Source: CAZYFH01 sp964646815 (GTDB lineage Bacteria > Acidobacteriota > Vicinamibacteria > Vicinamibacterales > UBA8438). Taken from it: a DNA stretch of 64,000 bases. A program made the position numbers and the translations under genes. The DNA lies in NCBI GenBank assembly GCA_964646815.1, contig CAZYFH010000018.1:1-64000 (forward strand), given 5' to 3'. Below are positions 1 through 7,622 of the stretch, in pieces. The first letter of the stretch is position 1. Each line of letters begins with the position of its first letter. The notes beneath the pieces were generated by a model. It made no database searches and was not told the DNA's origin. It was given only the letters and a program-made list of their open reading frames with translations.

Positions 1-1
1 C

Positions 2-1093
2 ACGCCGACCAACGACTGGTACGGCGGGATGCGGCCCGGCGACAACCTGTTCGCCGAGAGCATCATCTGCGTCGATGCGGAGACCGGCGAACGCGTGTGG
101 CACTTCCAGGCAGTACACCACGGCTTGTGGGATTACGACTTCCCGACGGCGGCCAACCTACTGGACATCACCGTCGATGGGCGCGAGATCAAGGCCATCG
201 CGCAGTCGAGTAAGCAGGCCTTCACCTATGTGTTCGACCGCGTCACCGGAGAACCCGTCTGGCCGATCGAGGAGCGCGCGGTGCCCGCCGGTAACGTACC
301 CGGCGAGTGGTACTCACCGACGCAACCGTTCCCAACCAAGCCGCCGCCGTTCGATCTGCAAGGGATCACGGTCGACGATCTGATCGATTTCACCCCTGAG
401 CTGCACGCCGAGGCGCTCGCCATCGCCGAGCGCGCGCAACTTGTGTCTATTTTTGCGCCACCACCAGTCCGCGGCACCGCCAAACCAATCATCCAGGTGC
501 CCGGGCCGGGCGGGGGCATTAACTGGCCCGGCACCGCGGTCGATCCGGAGACCGGCCGGCTGTTCGTCCCGTCACAAACGCGATTGCGTGCGGTCGAGCT
601 GGTCGAATACCCACCGCCGGCGACGGTTGGGTACTTCACCGACCCCTGGGCCGTCGCCGTGCCAGGTCCGCGGGGCCTTCCGCTGGTCAAACCGCCCTAC
701 AAGCGAGTGACCGCGATCGACCTGAACACCGGGGACCACGCCTGGATGAGCCCGCATGGGGACGGCCCGCGCAACCATCCGGCACTCAAGGAACTGAACC
801 TGCCGGCCCTCGGCGGACACAGCGGCATGCACGGTGGCGGGCCGCTAGTGACGAAGACGCTACTGGTCGTCAACTCGGGAGGTCGGTACGTCGCGGACGA
901 GATCGAATCCGCGCGCACCATCACGGCCTATCACAAGGACAACGGCGACTACCTCGGGTCGGTGACGCTTCCCTCCGTGCCCTACGGCAACCCAATCACC
1001 TATCTGCACGAGGGCAAGCAATACATCGCTGTCGCCGTTGGCGGTGGCGGAGGGGCCGCAACGCCGGAGCTGATCGCGCTGGCGCTTCCCTAG
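2..1093 (+). CDS. PQQ-dependent glucose dehydrogenase-like quinoprotein (C-terminal part)
   Basis: The reading frame is open from the first base of the window, so the 5' part lies outside. The translated start TPTNDWYGGMRPGDNLFAES is typical of the soluble or membrane quinoprotein glucose dehydrogenase family. Those enzymes oxidise sugars or alcohols with pyrroloquinoline quinone in the periplasm. An eight-bladed PQQ propeller signature follows: GERVWHFQ, the WDYDFP motif that holds the catalytic Asp region, and AVDPETGRLFVP. The C-terminus (GGGGGAATPELIALALP) is the usual end of this family, so the 3' end is intact. No cytochrome domain is visible in this part. The gene ends convergently against an ankyrin relic. 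The family call is firm; the substrate is not known. Confidence 0.88.
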   Translation, partial: TPTNDWYGGMRPGDNLFAESIICVDAETGERVWHFQAVHHGLWDYDFPTAANLLDITVDGREIKAIAQSSKQAFTYVFDRVTGEPVWPIEERAVPAGNVPGEWYSPTQPFPTKPPPFDLQGITVDDLIDFTPELHAEALAIAERAQLVSIFAPPPVRGTAKPIIQVPGPGGGINWPGTAVDPETGRLFVPSQTRLRAVELVEYPPPATVGYFTDPWAVAVPGPRGLPLVKPPYKRVTAIDLNTGDHAWMSPHGDGPRNHPALKELNLPALGGHSGMHGGGPLVTKTLLVVNSGGRYVADEIESARTITAYHKDNGDYLGSVTLPSVPYGNPITYLHEGKQYIAVAVGGGGGAATPELIALALP

Positions 1094-1127
1094 TGGCCCA
1101 CCGCGGCGGTGCCGGCGCCGTGGGGGA

Positions 1128-1480
1128 CGTGGCACCGAGCTCAAGCAGCACCGCTTCCATCTCCGGCCAGCGCGCCTACCGAGGTTGGCGTAGAAGATGC
1201 CCTACGCGATTGTCAGCAGCGTCCACCCCTATTCGTTCACGGGGTTGAGGGCGGCCCCCTCCTCCACGAGGAAGAGGAGGAACTCCTTCGAGCCGCGCAT
1301 CACCGCGCCGTGCAGCGCCGTATCACCGTGGGCATCGACGGTGGCGACCGAATCACCGAGCTCCAGCATCAGCTTGACCGCCTCGAGCGCCTCCTCCGCG
1401 CTACCGGGGCTTTCGCTGGAAGACCAGATCCCCACCCCGGCCGCCACGAGCAGCGGGGTGGTACCGTCGTCTAGTTGGCG
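1128..1480 (-). pseudogene. Ankyrin-repeat protein relic (C-terminal fragment)
   Basis: This stretch, read on the minus strand, gives DDGTTPLLVAAGVG, then an ankyrin unit containing DAHGDTALHGAV and FLVEEGAALNPVNE. It is then broken by a TAG, continues in the same frame as GWTLLTIA, meets a second TAG, continues as GIFYANLGRR, and after one frameshift reads WPEMEAVLLELGA. The order of these pieces matches the C-terminal end of exported ankyrin proteins, including the intact one at 59151-60647. The N-terminal repeats are absent. Two stops and a frameshift rule out a functional gene. It lies just downstream of the 1510-2523 gene, in the same orientation. Confidence 0.8.
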
Positions 1481-1509
1481 GTGACACAGGCAAACTCCGG
1501 GATGAGGCC

Positions 1510-2523
1510 CTACCTGCCCGGGTTCGCTGCTTCCGCGGCGCGGGAACCGGCGAGGATATTCAGCAGCCCGTAGTTCCCCTCGTGGCACGCGTACTCGAAC
1601 ATCGGGCCCTCGATACGCGCCATCGGCAGGGAGCCTCTCCAGGGTCTCGTCCACGTCTTCGGATCCGTGACCGTGAACTCGTAGTCAAGCGTGTCTGGCC
1701 CGATGCGGGTGAAGCGCTCCACCACGTGCAACGCCTCGCTGAGATTCCCGTTGAAATTTCTGATGAAGGCCTGGTCGTTGAAGTTGGTCGTCTCAACGAC
1801 GAGCGTGTCGCCCTCCCAACGGCCACGGGAGTCGCCCGCGTACTGACGAATATCGCCCGCGACATGCGGGCGTCCATCGAGCGGGATGAAGCGAACGTCG
1901 TGGATGTGCTCCTGGAGAATCGCGACGAATTCGGGGTTCTGCACAATGTGGTAGTTGTTGTTGTAGCCCGTGGGAAACGAGGGGATTCCTCGGTACCACA
2001 GGCACCGATCGCCGAGGTCGAGCTGCTCCCACGAATCGGCGGGGAGGTTGCCTCGTCTCACGTCCATGAGCCGCGCCGCCTCCGGCGACGTCAGCCGCTC
2101 GGACGCCGCTACCGTCAGCGGCGGCAGCCGACCATTCGGAGGATCCACGATGACCGACGTCCGCCGGGTGGGGACAACCCTCGTGCCGCGTTCCATCCAG
2201 AAGTTGTTGTAGGCGCCGACGTTGCCACCCGCCTCGGTCTTTTGCGCGGGTGCGCTCCACAGGCTGTCGTTTCGATCGGCGGTCCGCTGTTCGAGGGTGG
2301 CCGCTTCCTCTTCCGTAAGGAATTCTTTGTCGGCCAGCTCCGCTGGACGCTGGAACGGAGTCAGCGTGGCGTTGTTCCAGACACCCTGTAGGTCGGGATC
2401 ACCCCACGGCGTGCGCTCGACTGTCGCGGTTTGAGCCTGCGCCGTGACGGGTGGCAGCGCCAGCACCCCGAGCGCGACCGCGACCAGCGGTACCAGTACG
2501 AGTACGAGAGGTCGATGGCTCAT
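1510..2523 (-). CDS. Secreted protein of the five-copy TPWGDPDLQG family (copy 1)
   Basis: This 337-residue protein starts with a clear Sec signal peptide ending near PPVTAQAQ. I recognise no named domain. It shares with four other proteins in this window an N-terminal TPWGDPDLQG block followed by TPFQRP, a single RC (GDRCLWYRG) followed by GYNNNY, then IPLDGRPH, GDSRGRWEGDTLVVETTNF, ERFTRIG and a C-terminal YACHEGNYG. The two conserved Cys suggest a disulfide in an exported protein. The ATG at 2523 is chosen because an AAGGAGG sequence lies just upstream and the signal peptide starts there. It is the last gene of an operon with the CarboxypepD_reg/TPR gene (37 bp upstream) and the NHL gene. 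Confidence 0.85.
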   Translation of the reverse strand: MSHRPLVLVLVPLVAVALGVLALPPVTAQAQTATVERTPWGDPDLQGVWNNATLTPFQRPAELADKEFLTEEEAATLEQRTADRNDSLWSAPAQKTEAGGNVGAYNNFWMERGTRVVPTRRTSVIVDPPNGRLPPLTVAASERLTSPEAARLMDVRRGNLPADSWEQLDLGDRCLWYRGIPSFPTGYNNNYHIVQNPEFVAILQEHIHDVRFIPLDGRPHVAGDIRQYAGDSRGRWEGDTLVVETTNFNDQAFIRNFNGNLSEALHVVERFTRIGPDTLDYEFTVTDPKTWTRPWRGSLPMARIEGPMFEYACHEGNYGLLNILAGSRAAEAANPGR

Positions 2524-2560
2524 CTCACCCTCCTTGGCAACGCGACGTGACGTTTGTCGT

Positions 2561-3235
2561 CTATCGTCGGGTGGCGCCGGCCTCCAGCGCCGCGATCGCC
2601 GCCTGCGCCTCCTCGCCCGACGGCTGATCCACTGGCACGGCTCGATACGCTTCGAGCGCCCGCTCGACGTCTTCCTTCTCGCGATAGGCGTGTCCAATCT
2701 GGAGGTGCAGGCTCGTCAGCAGCGGCGCACGATCGAGCACCGCTTGATAACCGTCGATCGCGGCATCGAAGTCGCCGCGGTCAAACAGCGCGTTGGCGGC
2801 GTCGATTGCCGCCTCGAGCTCGTCGGCCGTCACGCCGGCGAGCACGCCGCGGGAGGGGGCCGGCGGGCGCAGCGGGTCGGCCTCGAGGGTGAAGCGAATC
2901 GGGACGTTGCGTCCTTGCGTAACAGACCATGGCCCTTCGACCGGCTGATAACGCTCGGCCTTCGCCGTGAAATGCCAGCTTCCGGTCGCCAGCCCGATCA
3001 TCGCGAAGCGTCCATCGCTGCCGCTCGTCGTCTCGAAGTCCGCGGCGGGTCGCTCCTCGGCCAGGCCAACTGCGGTCGCGGTGATCATCGCGCCCACAAT
3101 CGGGACGCCGTCCTGGTCGACGACGATGCCCATGACGCGTCCCCCCGCCTGCGCGACCGGCGTCGCCGCAATGGCGCCGGCGAGCAGGGCGGTCGCGAAT
3201 GTCCGTTGGGCACTTGCGCGACGTTGCAGAACCAT
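2561..3235 (-). CDS. Exported carboxypeptidase-regulatory-like domain plus TPR protein
   Basis: This 224-residue protein begins with a signal peptide (ATALLAGAIAATPVAQA). Residues about 30-115 form a CarboxypepD_reg-like beta-sandwich (GRVMGIVVDQDGVPIVGA, then SGSDGRFAMIGLATGSW), the fold often found on surface or TonB-associated proteins. Residues about 130-215 read as two TPR-like helical pairs (DRGDFDAAIDGYQAVLDRAP, then YREKEDVERALEAYRAV). It sits between an NHL beta-propeller gene (25 bp upstream) and a family copy 1 gene (37 bp downstream), so the three are probably co-transcribed. A role as an assembly or binding partner of the exported proteins is inferred, not shown. Confidence 0.8.
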   Translation of the reverse strand: MVLQRRASAQRTFATALLAGAIAATPVAQAGGRVMGIVVDQDGVPIVGAMITATAVGLAEERPAADFETTSGSDGRFAMIGLATGSWHFTAKAERYQPVEGPWSVTQGRNVPIRFTLEADPLRPPAPSRGVLAGVTADELEAAIDAANALFDRGDFDAAIDGYQAVLDRAPLLTSLHLQIGHAYREKEDVERALEAYRAVPVDQPSGEEAQAAIAALEAGATRR

Positions 3236-3260
3236 GACCAGCTCCTCTTCCCCACCGTGG

Positions 3261-4427
3261 CTACGGAATCAGGCGGGGGATAAACTTTGTGAGCCCCTGG
3301 ACGGGCCCCACCTCCCCAGCAATGACATTGCCCTCGGCATCGGCGGTCACCCCTTCGCCCATCGAACCGTAGCCACCCATCCCCGAGGGCCGCTCCGACA
3401 CGTGCTCCGGAATGAAGTACCACACCTCGCCGGTCCGGGCGCTCCCGACCCTGAGCCCTTTTCGCCAGCCGCCAGGGTTGTAGTTGTCGTCCGACTCCGA
3501 ATCAATGGCGTACAGGACGTCGTTGGCGTCGATGAACAGGCCGCTGATGCGGCTGAACTGATACCAGGTGTCGAGGTGCGTCCCCTCCTGATCGAAGATT
3601 TGGATACGCCGGTTGCCGCGGTCTGCAACGAACAGGCGCCCTTGCGAATCCATGGCCAACGAGTGCGGCGCACGGAATTGACCATCCCCATACCCCCAAC
3701 TACCCCAGCTCTTAATCAGCGTGCCGTCGGGGGAGAACTTCGAGATGCGGCCGATGGCGTTCGGCCCGGGCTCATCGAGAAACTGGGCGCCGTGCGCCTC
3801 GCCGACGAAGATGCTGCCGTCGGGGGCGACGAGTACGTCGTTCGGCTCGGTGAAGTGCGTCGGCGGGTCGCCCGGCTCACCCGGTGTGCCGAGCACCATC
3901 AATACCTCACCCTCGGGGCTAAACTTGACGACCTGGTGGCCCTTGCGCGGCGCGTTCGGTGTCCGCTCCAGTTCGCGGGCATTCGGCGCACGGGCATCCG
4001 CCACCCAGACGTTGCCGTCCCGGTCCACATCCATGCCGTGAGGCCATGTGATCAACCCCGCGCCGAAGCTCTGAACCACGTTGCCGGCGGGATCGAGCTT
4101 GACGATGGGGTCGACGTCGGATTCTGCGCACGAATTGGTCCCGCACCGGTCGCCGACCCAGACGTGCCGCCCGTCGATATCCACGTTGACCGCGCTGACC
4201 GATCCCCACGTCCTTCCGTTCGGCAGCGTCCCCCAATTCCTGGACGTTTCGTAGGGGTTGGGCAAATGGTTAACTGGATCGACGTCGGCATGCTCGGGGG
4301 GACCCGACGCGCCACGCTGGGCCCAGGCGGCCCCGACAAGTTGGGTTAGCATCACACACGTCAGGGCAAGCCGCAGGAAGAGCTGCACCCGCACACTGGT
4401 ACTCCGTCTCGACATCCTGATCATCAC
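3261..4427 (-). CDS. Exported NHL-repeat six-bladed beta-propeller protein
   Basis: This 388-residue protein has an N-terminal signal peptide (LALTCVMLTQLVGAAWAQ) and NHL repeats through most of its length: WPHGMDVDRDGNVWVAD, HQVVKFSPEGEVLMVLG, RAPHSLAMDSQGRLFVAD and NRRIQIFDQEG. This resembles the peptidyl-alpha-hydroxyglycine amidating lyase propeller, although nothing shows that activity. It is a close paralogue of 32570-33622: both begin LPNPY after the signal and share FGxGLxxWPHG and LGTPGE. Other NHL proteins of this type lie at 12457-13662 and 23248-24420. It is first in the 4427-1510 operon. Confidence 0.87.
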   Translation of the reverse strand: MMIRMSRRSTSVRVQLFLRLALTCVMLTQLVGAAWAQRGASGPPEHADVDPVNHLPNPYETSRNWGTLPNGRTWGSVSAVNVDIDGRHVWVGDRCGTNSCAESDVDPIVKLDPAGNVVQSFGAGLITWPHGMDVDRDGNVWVADARAPNARELERTPNAPRKGHQVVKFSPEGEVLMVLGTPGEPGDPPTHFTEPNDVLVAPDGSIFVGEAHGAQFLDEPGPNAIGRISKFSPDGTLIKSWGSWGYGDGQFRAPHSLAMDSQGRLFVADRGNRRIQIFDQEGTHLDTWYQFSRISGLFIDANDVLYAIDSESDDNYNPGGWRKGLRVGSARTGEVWYFIPEHVSERPSGMGGYGSMGEGVTADAEGNVIAGEVGPVQGLTKFIPRLIP

Positions 4428-4593
4428 TCCACCTCGAATTTAAACCGGACGGGGTCTGCGACCCCTGACCCTACGCGGGGACCCCGAAAGCCCCGTTACG
4501 CGCCAGCGAGGCGCGCAGAAGCGCGCCGTGGCCGGCGCCGACGTTCCCACACGAGTACAGAAGTCGCGCTTCGAGCAACACAACGGCCTCATG

Positions 4594-5595
4594 CTAGGCC
4601 AACAACTCGTTCAGCGCCGCCGTGACAGCGTCCGGCCGGTGCGCCGGCAGATCATGCCCGGCACCGTCGACGATCCGTCGCGCGACGAGCGACGTAAACC
4701 TCGCTTGGTCGCCCGATGGATCCGCCGAGGGTCGGCCGAACCCGTTCTCAGCCCCCCGCAACACAATCGCGGGCACCCGAATCGGCGGCCGCTCCGCCAA
4801 CCGCCGTTCCGCCGCGAGGAAGCGCTCCTCACCCGCCGCGTTCCCGTGACGGTGCCGGTAGGAGTGGATCACGACGTCGACGAAGTCCGGATTGTCGAAC
4901 GACGTCGCCGAACGGTCGAACGCTTCATCCGTGTATCGCCAGCCAGGCGACCATGTGTCCCACAGATACCGGCAGATGTCGCGGCGATTGGCCGCAAGCC
5001 CCACTCTACCGCGCTCGGTGTTGAAGTACCACTGGTACCAGAGCCGCGCCTCCGCGACCGCTGGCGCGGGGCGTCCCGGAGTGACCGTGTTCTGCACGGA
5101 ATACCCGCCGATGGCGACTTGCGCGCGCACCCGCTCGGGGTGTTGGATGGCCGTGATGCAGGCGGCCCGGTTGCCCCAATCGAACCCTGCAAGGGCCACC
5201 TGCCCGAGGCCGAGCGCATCGGCGAAGTCGATCACGTCCTGGGCGATCGCCGCTTGTTCCGCCATCCGCGGCGCCGACGGATCACGAAACCGCGTTGGGC
5301 CGTAGCCGCGAAGATAGGGCACGAGCACGCGATACCCGGCATCGGCCAACGGCTGCACGACGCCGTCCCACGAACGCACATCGTACGGAAACCCATGGAG
5401 CAAGACGACCGGAAATCCGGTACGGGCGCCGTGCTCTTCGTAGCCGATCTCGAGCACGGGGGTCTGGACGCTGTGCACACTCTGACCTGGCGCCCTCTGG
5501 GCAGCAGCACCTCCCAATTCCGAGCGACGCCCGGCGACCACGGCGGCACCGACGACGCCTGTCGTCTTCAGGAACGCGCGTCGGCTCGTTGTCAT
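4594..5595 (-). CDS. Tat-exported alpha/beta hydrolase, epoxide hydrolase-like
   Basis: This 333-residue protein starts with a twin-arginine signal (SRRAFLKTTGVVGAAVV). The fold is alpha/beta hydrolase of the epoxide hydrolase or haloalkane dehalogenase subgroup. HGFPYDVRSWD near residue 65 supplies the oxyanion region. The nucleophile elbow is GFDWGN near residue 137, with Asp in the nucleophile position as in epoxide hydrolases. The catalytic His is in GAGHD near residue 310. Activity on an epoxide, ester or lactone cannot be distinguished. The gene stands alone between the NHL operon and a region of gene relics. Confidence 0.85.
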   Translation of the reverse strand: MTTSRRAFLKTTGVVGAAVVAGRRSELGGAAAQRAPGQSVHSVQTPVLEIGYEEHGARTGFPVVLLHGFPYDVRSWDGVVQPLADAGYRVLVPYLRGYGPTRFRDPSAPRMAEQAAIAQDVIDFADALGLGQVALAGFDWGNRAACITAIQHPERVRAQVAIGGYSVQNTVTPGRPAPAVAEARLWYQWYFNTERGRVGLAANRRDICRYLWDTWSPGWRYTDEAFDRSATSFDNPDFVDVVIHSYRHRHGNAAGEERFLAAERRLAERPPIRVPAIVLRGAENGFGRPSADPSGDQARFTSLVARRIVDGAGHDLPAHRPDAVTAALNELLA

Positions 5596-5763
5596 CCTGC
5601 CTTGTCTCGCTCGGTCCGGCGCCGTCCGCGCGACGAGGGGCTACCGCGCACGGCGCACACGGTCCCATTCTACTGATTCAACCGCTTGCGACTCCAGCTG
5701 TCCTGCGGAGGCGGACTCGTCGTTGCTCGAGGCGATCACACGTCGCGGAGGGCGCGGGTCGCA

Positions 5764-6081
5764 ATAATCTCCGAACAGGGAGACGGTCTCGCCCAGCCAC
5801 AACAGTCGAAAGTTGCGCTTACGGAGTGGCTGGAAGAGGGTCACGTCAAGGCGGGCCGGGGCTCGCCGGTCGGGTACCGAAACCCGCTCCGTCACGGCAC
5901 CAAACGTGCCTCGCCCTGCGTCGCGCGAAAGCTGGAGCAGCCGTTGAAAGACCTGACCCGTAATGAATCCGTCGCCAGCGGCCGTGTGGCGATCGAGTAA
6001 ATCTGCCTCCTCCAGAAACTCGAACGGCGGGAAGCGTTTCAGGAAATCGGCAACTCTGTAGTTGATGGTCGACGTGCGCAT
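5764..6081 (-). pseudogene. Mosaic of three gene relics: CNMP-binding, 3'-5' exonuclease and MFS
   Basis: The open frame here is not one gene. Read on the minus strand it begins with ATG and RVADFLKRFPPFEFLEEADLL, the first about 29 residues of a cyclic-nucleotide-binding/CBS nucleotidyltransferase-type protein. It passes directly into DRHTAAGDGFITGQVFQRLL, the C-terminal active-site block of a DnaQ-like 3'-5' exonuclease (about 5893-5994). After a short spacer it becomes LRKRNFRLLWLGETVSLFGD (about 5764-5838), the first helix of an MFS permease. None of the three is complete. The first two families are often adjacent in bacterial genomes, which fits collapse of a former gene cluster by internal deletions. 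The rest of the 5596-6179 gap shows nothing else I can support. Confidence 0.7.
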
Positions 6082-6179
6082 TGGTAGGCTGGACCGTCGG
6101 GCTCGCGCGTCGGCGTCCGGCGACACGCGCCGATTATGCCACCAGCGGGCCGGTGGGATCGGGGAAAGGGACGTGACCT

Positions 6180-7145
6180 GTGACGAGATCCTCATCTGTT
6201 GCGACAATGACCGCGGTAACGCTCCTGGGCATGGCCGCGCCCAACCTCGCGAACGCGCAGCTCCCTGACGCCGCCGCGGCGTTCGTCCGCGTGGCCGGCG
6301 CCTACCGGATCGCGCCGAACATGACCTATCTGCGGGCCGGTGGCCGCGACCTCACGCTCGACGTGTATCAACCGCACACGGCGACGGCGCCCACGCCGAC
6401 GTTGATCTACTTTCACGGCGGGGGCTGGACCAACGGAAGCAAGGAGGGCTCCGCGCTAACTTTTCTGCCATATCTGGAGATGGGCTGGACGGTGGTCAAC
6501 GTGGCCTATCGGCTGGCGGATGTCGCGCACGCACCAGCGGCGGTCGAGGATTGCCGCTGCGCGTTGCGGTGGGTCTACCGGAACGCGGAGCAGTACGGCT
6601 TCGACCTCGACCGTGTGGTGGTGACCGGCAATTCGGCTGGCGGTCATCTGTCACTCACGACCGGCCTGATCCCAGAATCGGCCGGCCTAGACCGCCAGTG
6701 CCCCGGCAACCGGCGCCGTACCTGGTCCACCGGCACGACCTCGACCGAGGAGATGAAGGTCGCCGCGATCATTAACTGGTACGGGATTACCGATGTCGTC
6801 GACCTAATTCACCGGACGCCGGGTCCCTCCGGGTCCTTCACCGAAGCGTGGCTGGGCAGCACGCTCGACCGCGAAGTGATCGCGAAACGCGTCTCACCGC
6901 TGACCTACGTGCGCCCGGGGCTGCCGCCCATCTTGACCGTGCACGGCGACGCCGACCCCATCGTTCCCTACGATCACGGCGTCCGCCTGCATGAAGCGCT
7001 CGACGCGGCGAACGTGCCGAACCAGCTCGTCACGGTGCCGGGCGGCGGCCACGGTGGGTTTTCGGCGACCGAGAACGCGCACATCTACGCCGCGATTCGC
7101 GCGTTCCTGAGCGCCCACGACGTCGCCACGAACACGAACGAGTAA
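6180..7145 (+). CDS. Exported alpha/beta hydrolase (BD-FAE/esterase-like)
   Basis: This 321-residue protein has a signal peptide ending near NLANAQ. The fold is alpha/beta hydrolase of the acetyl-esterase type. HGGGWTNGS near residue 78 is the oxyanion motif, GNSAGG near residue 149 holds the nucleophile Ser, Asp lies in HGDADPIVPY near 254 and His in GGGHGG near 288. The start is GTG at 6180. The insert after the nucleophile (ECPGNRRR-like region with one Cys) is slightly unusual. It is followed at 91 bp by a small conserved ORF and the PQQ alcohol dehydrogenase, possibly in one transcript. Substrate unknown; carbohydrate esters are a reasonable guess. Confidence 0.87.
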   Translation: MTRSSSVATMTAVTLLGMAAPNLANAQLPDAAAAFVRVAGAYRIAPNMTYLRAGGRDLTLDVYQPHTATAPTPTLIYFHGGGWTNGSKEGSALTFLPYLEMGWTVVNVAYRLADVAHAPAAVEDCRCALRWVYRNAEQYGFDLDRVVVTGNSAGGHLSLTTGLIPESAGLDRQCPGNRRRTWSTGTTSTEEMKVAAIINWYGITDVVDLIHRTPGPSGSFTEAWLGSTLDREVIAKRVSPLTYVRPGLPPILTVHGDADPIVPYDHGVRLHEALDAANVPNQLVTVPGGGHGGFSATENAHIYAAIRAFLSAHDVATNTNE

Positions 7146-7235
7146 GGCGCGCACGGCGCGCCTCGCGACCGCGAAGTAGGGCACTTGAGGTCCCCACACA
7201 GCGGTCGCGGGGGGCTGGGGCGAAGCCCATCAATC

Positions 7236-7607
7236 ATGAAGCGGCGCGATTTCTTGTTGCTCAGAACCGAGGGCGCCATTCGCGTCGTCGAGCTGTCCTG
7301 CGAACGCCTGTACATGCGCTACGCCGAGTCGTTGGCGACCGGTGGTCAGCGGAGCATGGGCGCGGACGCGGGGGACGTTGACCCCTGGGAGGGCGAGCCG
7401 CCGGCGGTGGTCGGCACGCCGCCCCCCACGGAGCTGTTCCGTGACGTGAACCGCGATCTGCAAGACGCCGAGGTGCTGCGCGTCCTCGGCCGGAGCTGGC
7501 TCGTCGGCGAGGACCTGCGGCAGAGGGTCGACCTCCTTTTGGCATCATTCCGCGCGCGCGGCGGCCACGTCGAGTTCTCGCGTCCGGCCACGTCCACTGA
7601 CGGATGA
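7236..7607 (+). CDS. Small conserved hypothetical protein upstream of PQQ dehydrogenase
   Basis: This is a 123-residue protein from the ATG at 7236 (MKRRDFLLLRTEGAIRVVEL). It has no recognised domain. The visible features are an MKRRDFL start, an ELSCERLYMRY segment with a single Cys, and a C-terminal part rich in charged helix (LQDAEVLRVLGRSWLVGEDL, then RQRVDLLLASFRARGGHVEF). The MKRRDFL start resembles a Tat motif, but no hydrophobic stretch follows, so it is probably cytoplasmic. It ends 15 bp before the PQQ dehydrogenase gene and shares its orientation, so co-expression is likely. Confidence 0.6.
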   Translation: MKRRDFLLLRTEGAIRVVELSCERLYMRYAESLATGGQRSMGADAGDVDPWEGEPPAVVGTPPPTELFRDVNRDLQDAEVLRVLGRSWLVGEDLRQRVDLLLASFRARGGHVEFSRPATSTDG

Positions 7608-7622
7608 CGAAGGAGTCGTGAG

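Noticed and set aside
1229..1654. A single 141-codon minus-strand gene
   Set aside because: Its N-terminal half is an out-of-frame reading of the family copy 1 gene; only the C-terminal half is the ankyrin relic.
5641..6207. A single intact 188-residue gene
   Set aside because: Its three parts belong to three unrelated families, each truncated; it is scored as a mosaic of relics.
7145..7161. GGCGCGC/GCGCGCC inverted repeat as a terminator
   Set aside because: The stem is plausible but no T-run follows and such GC palindromes are common at this base composition.
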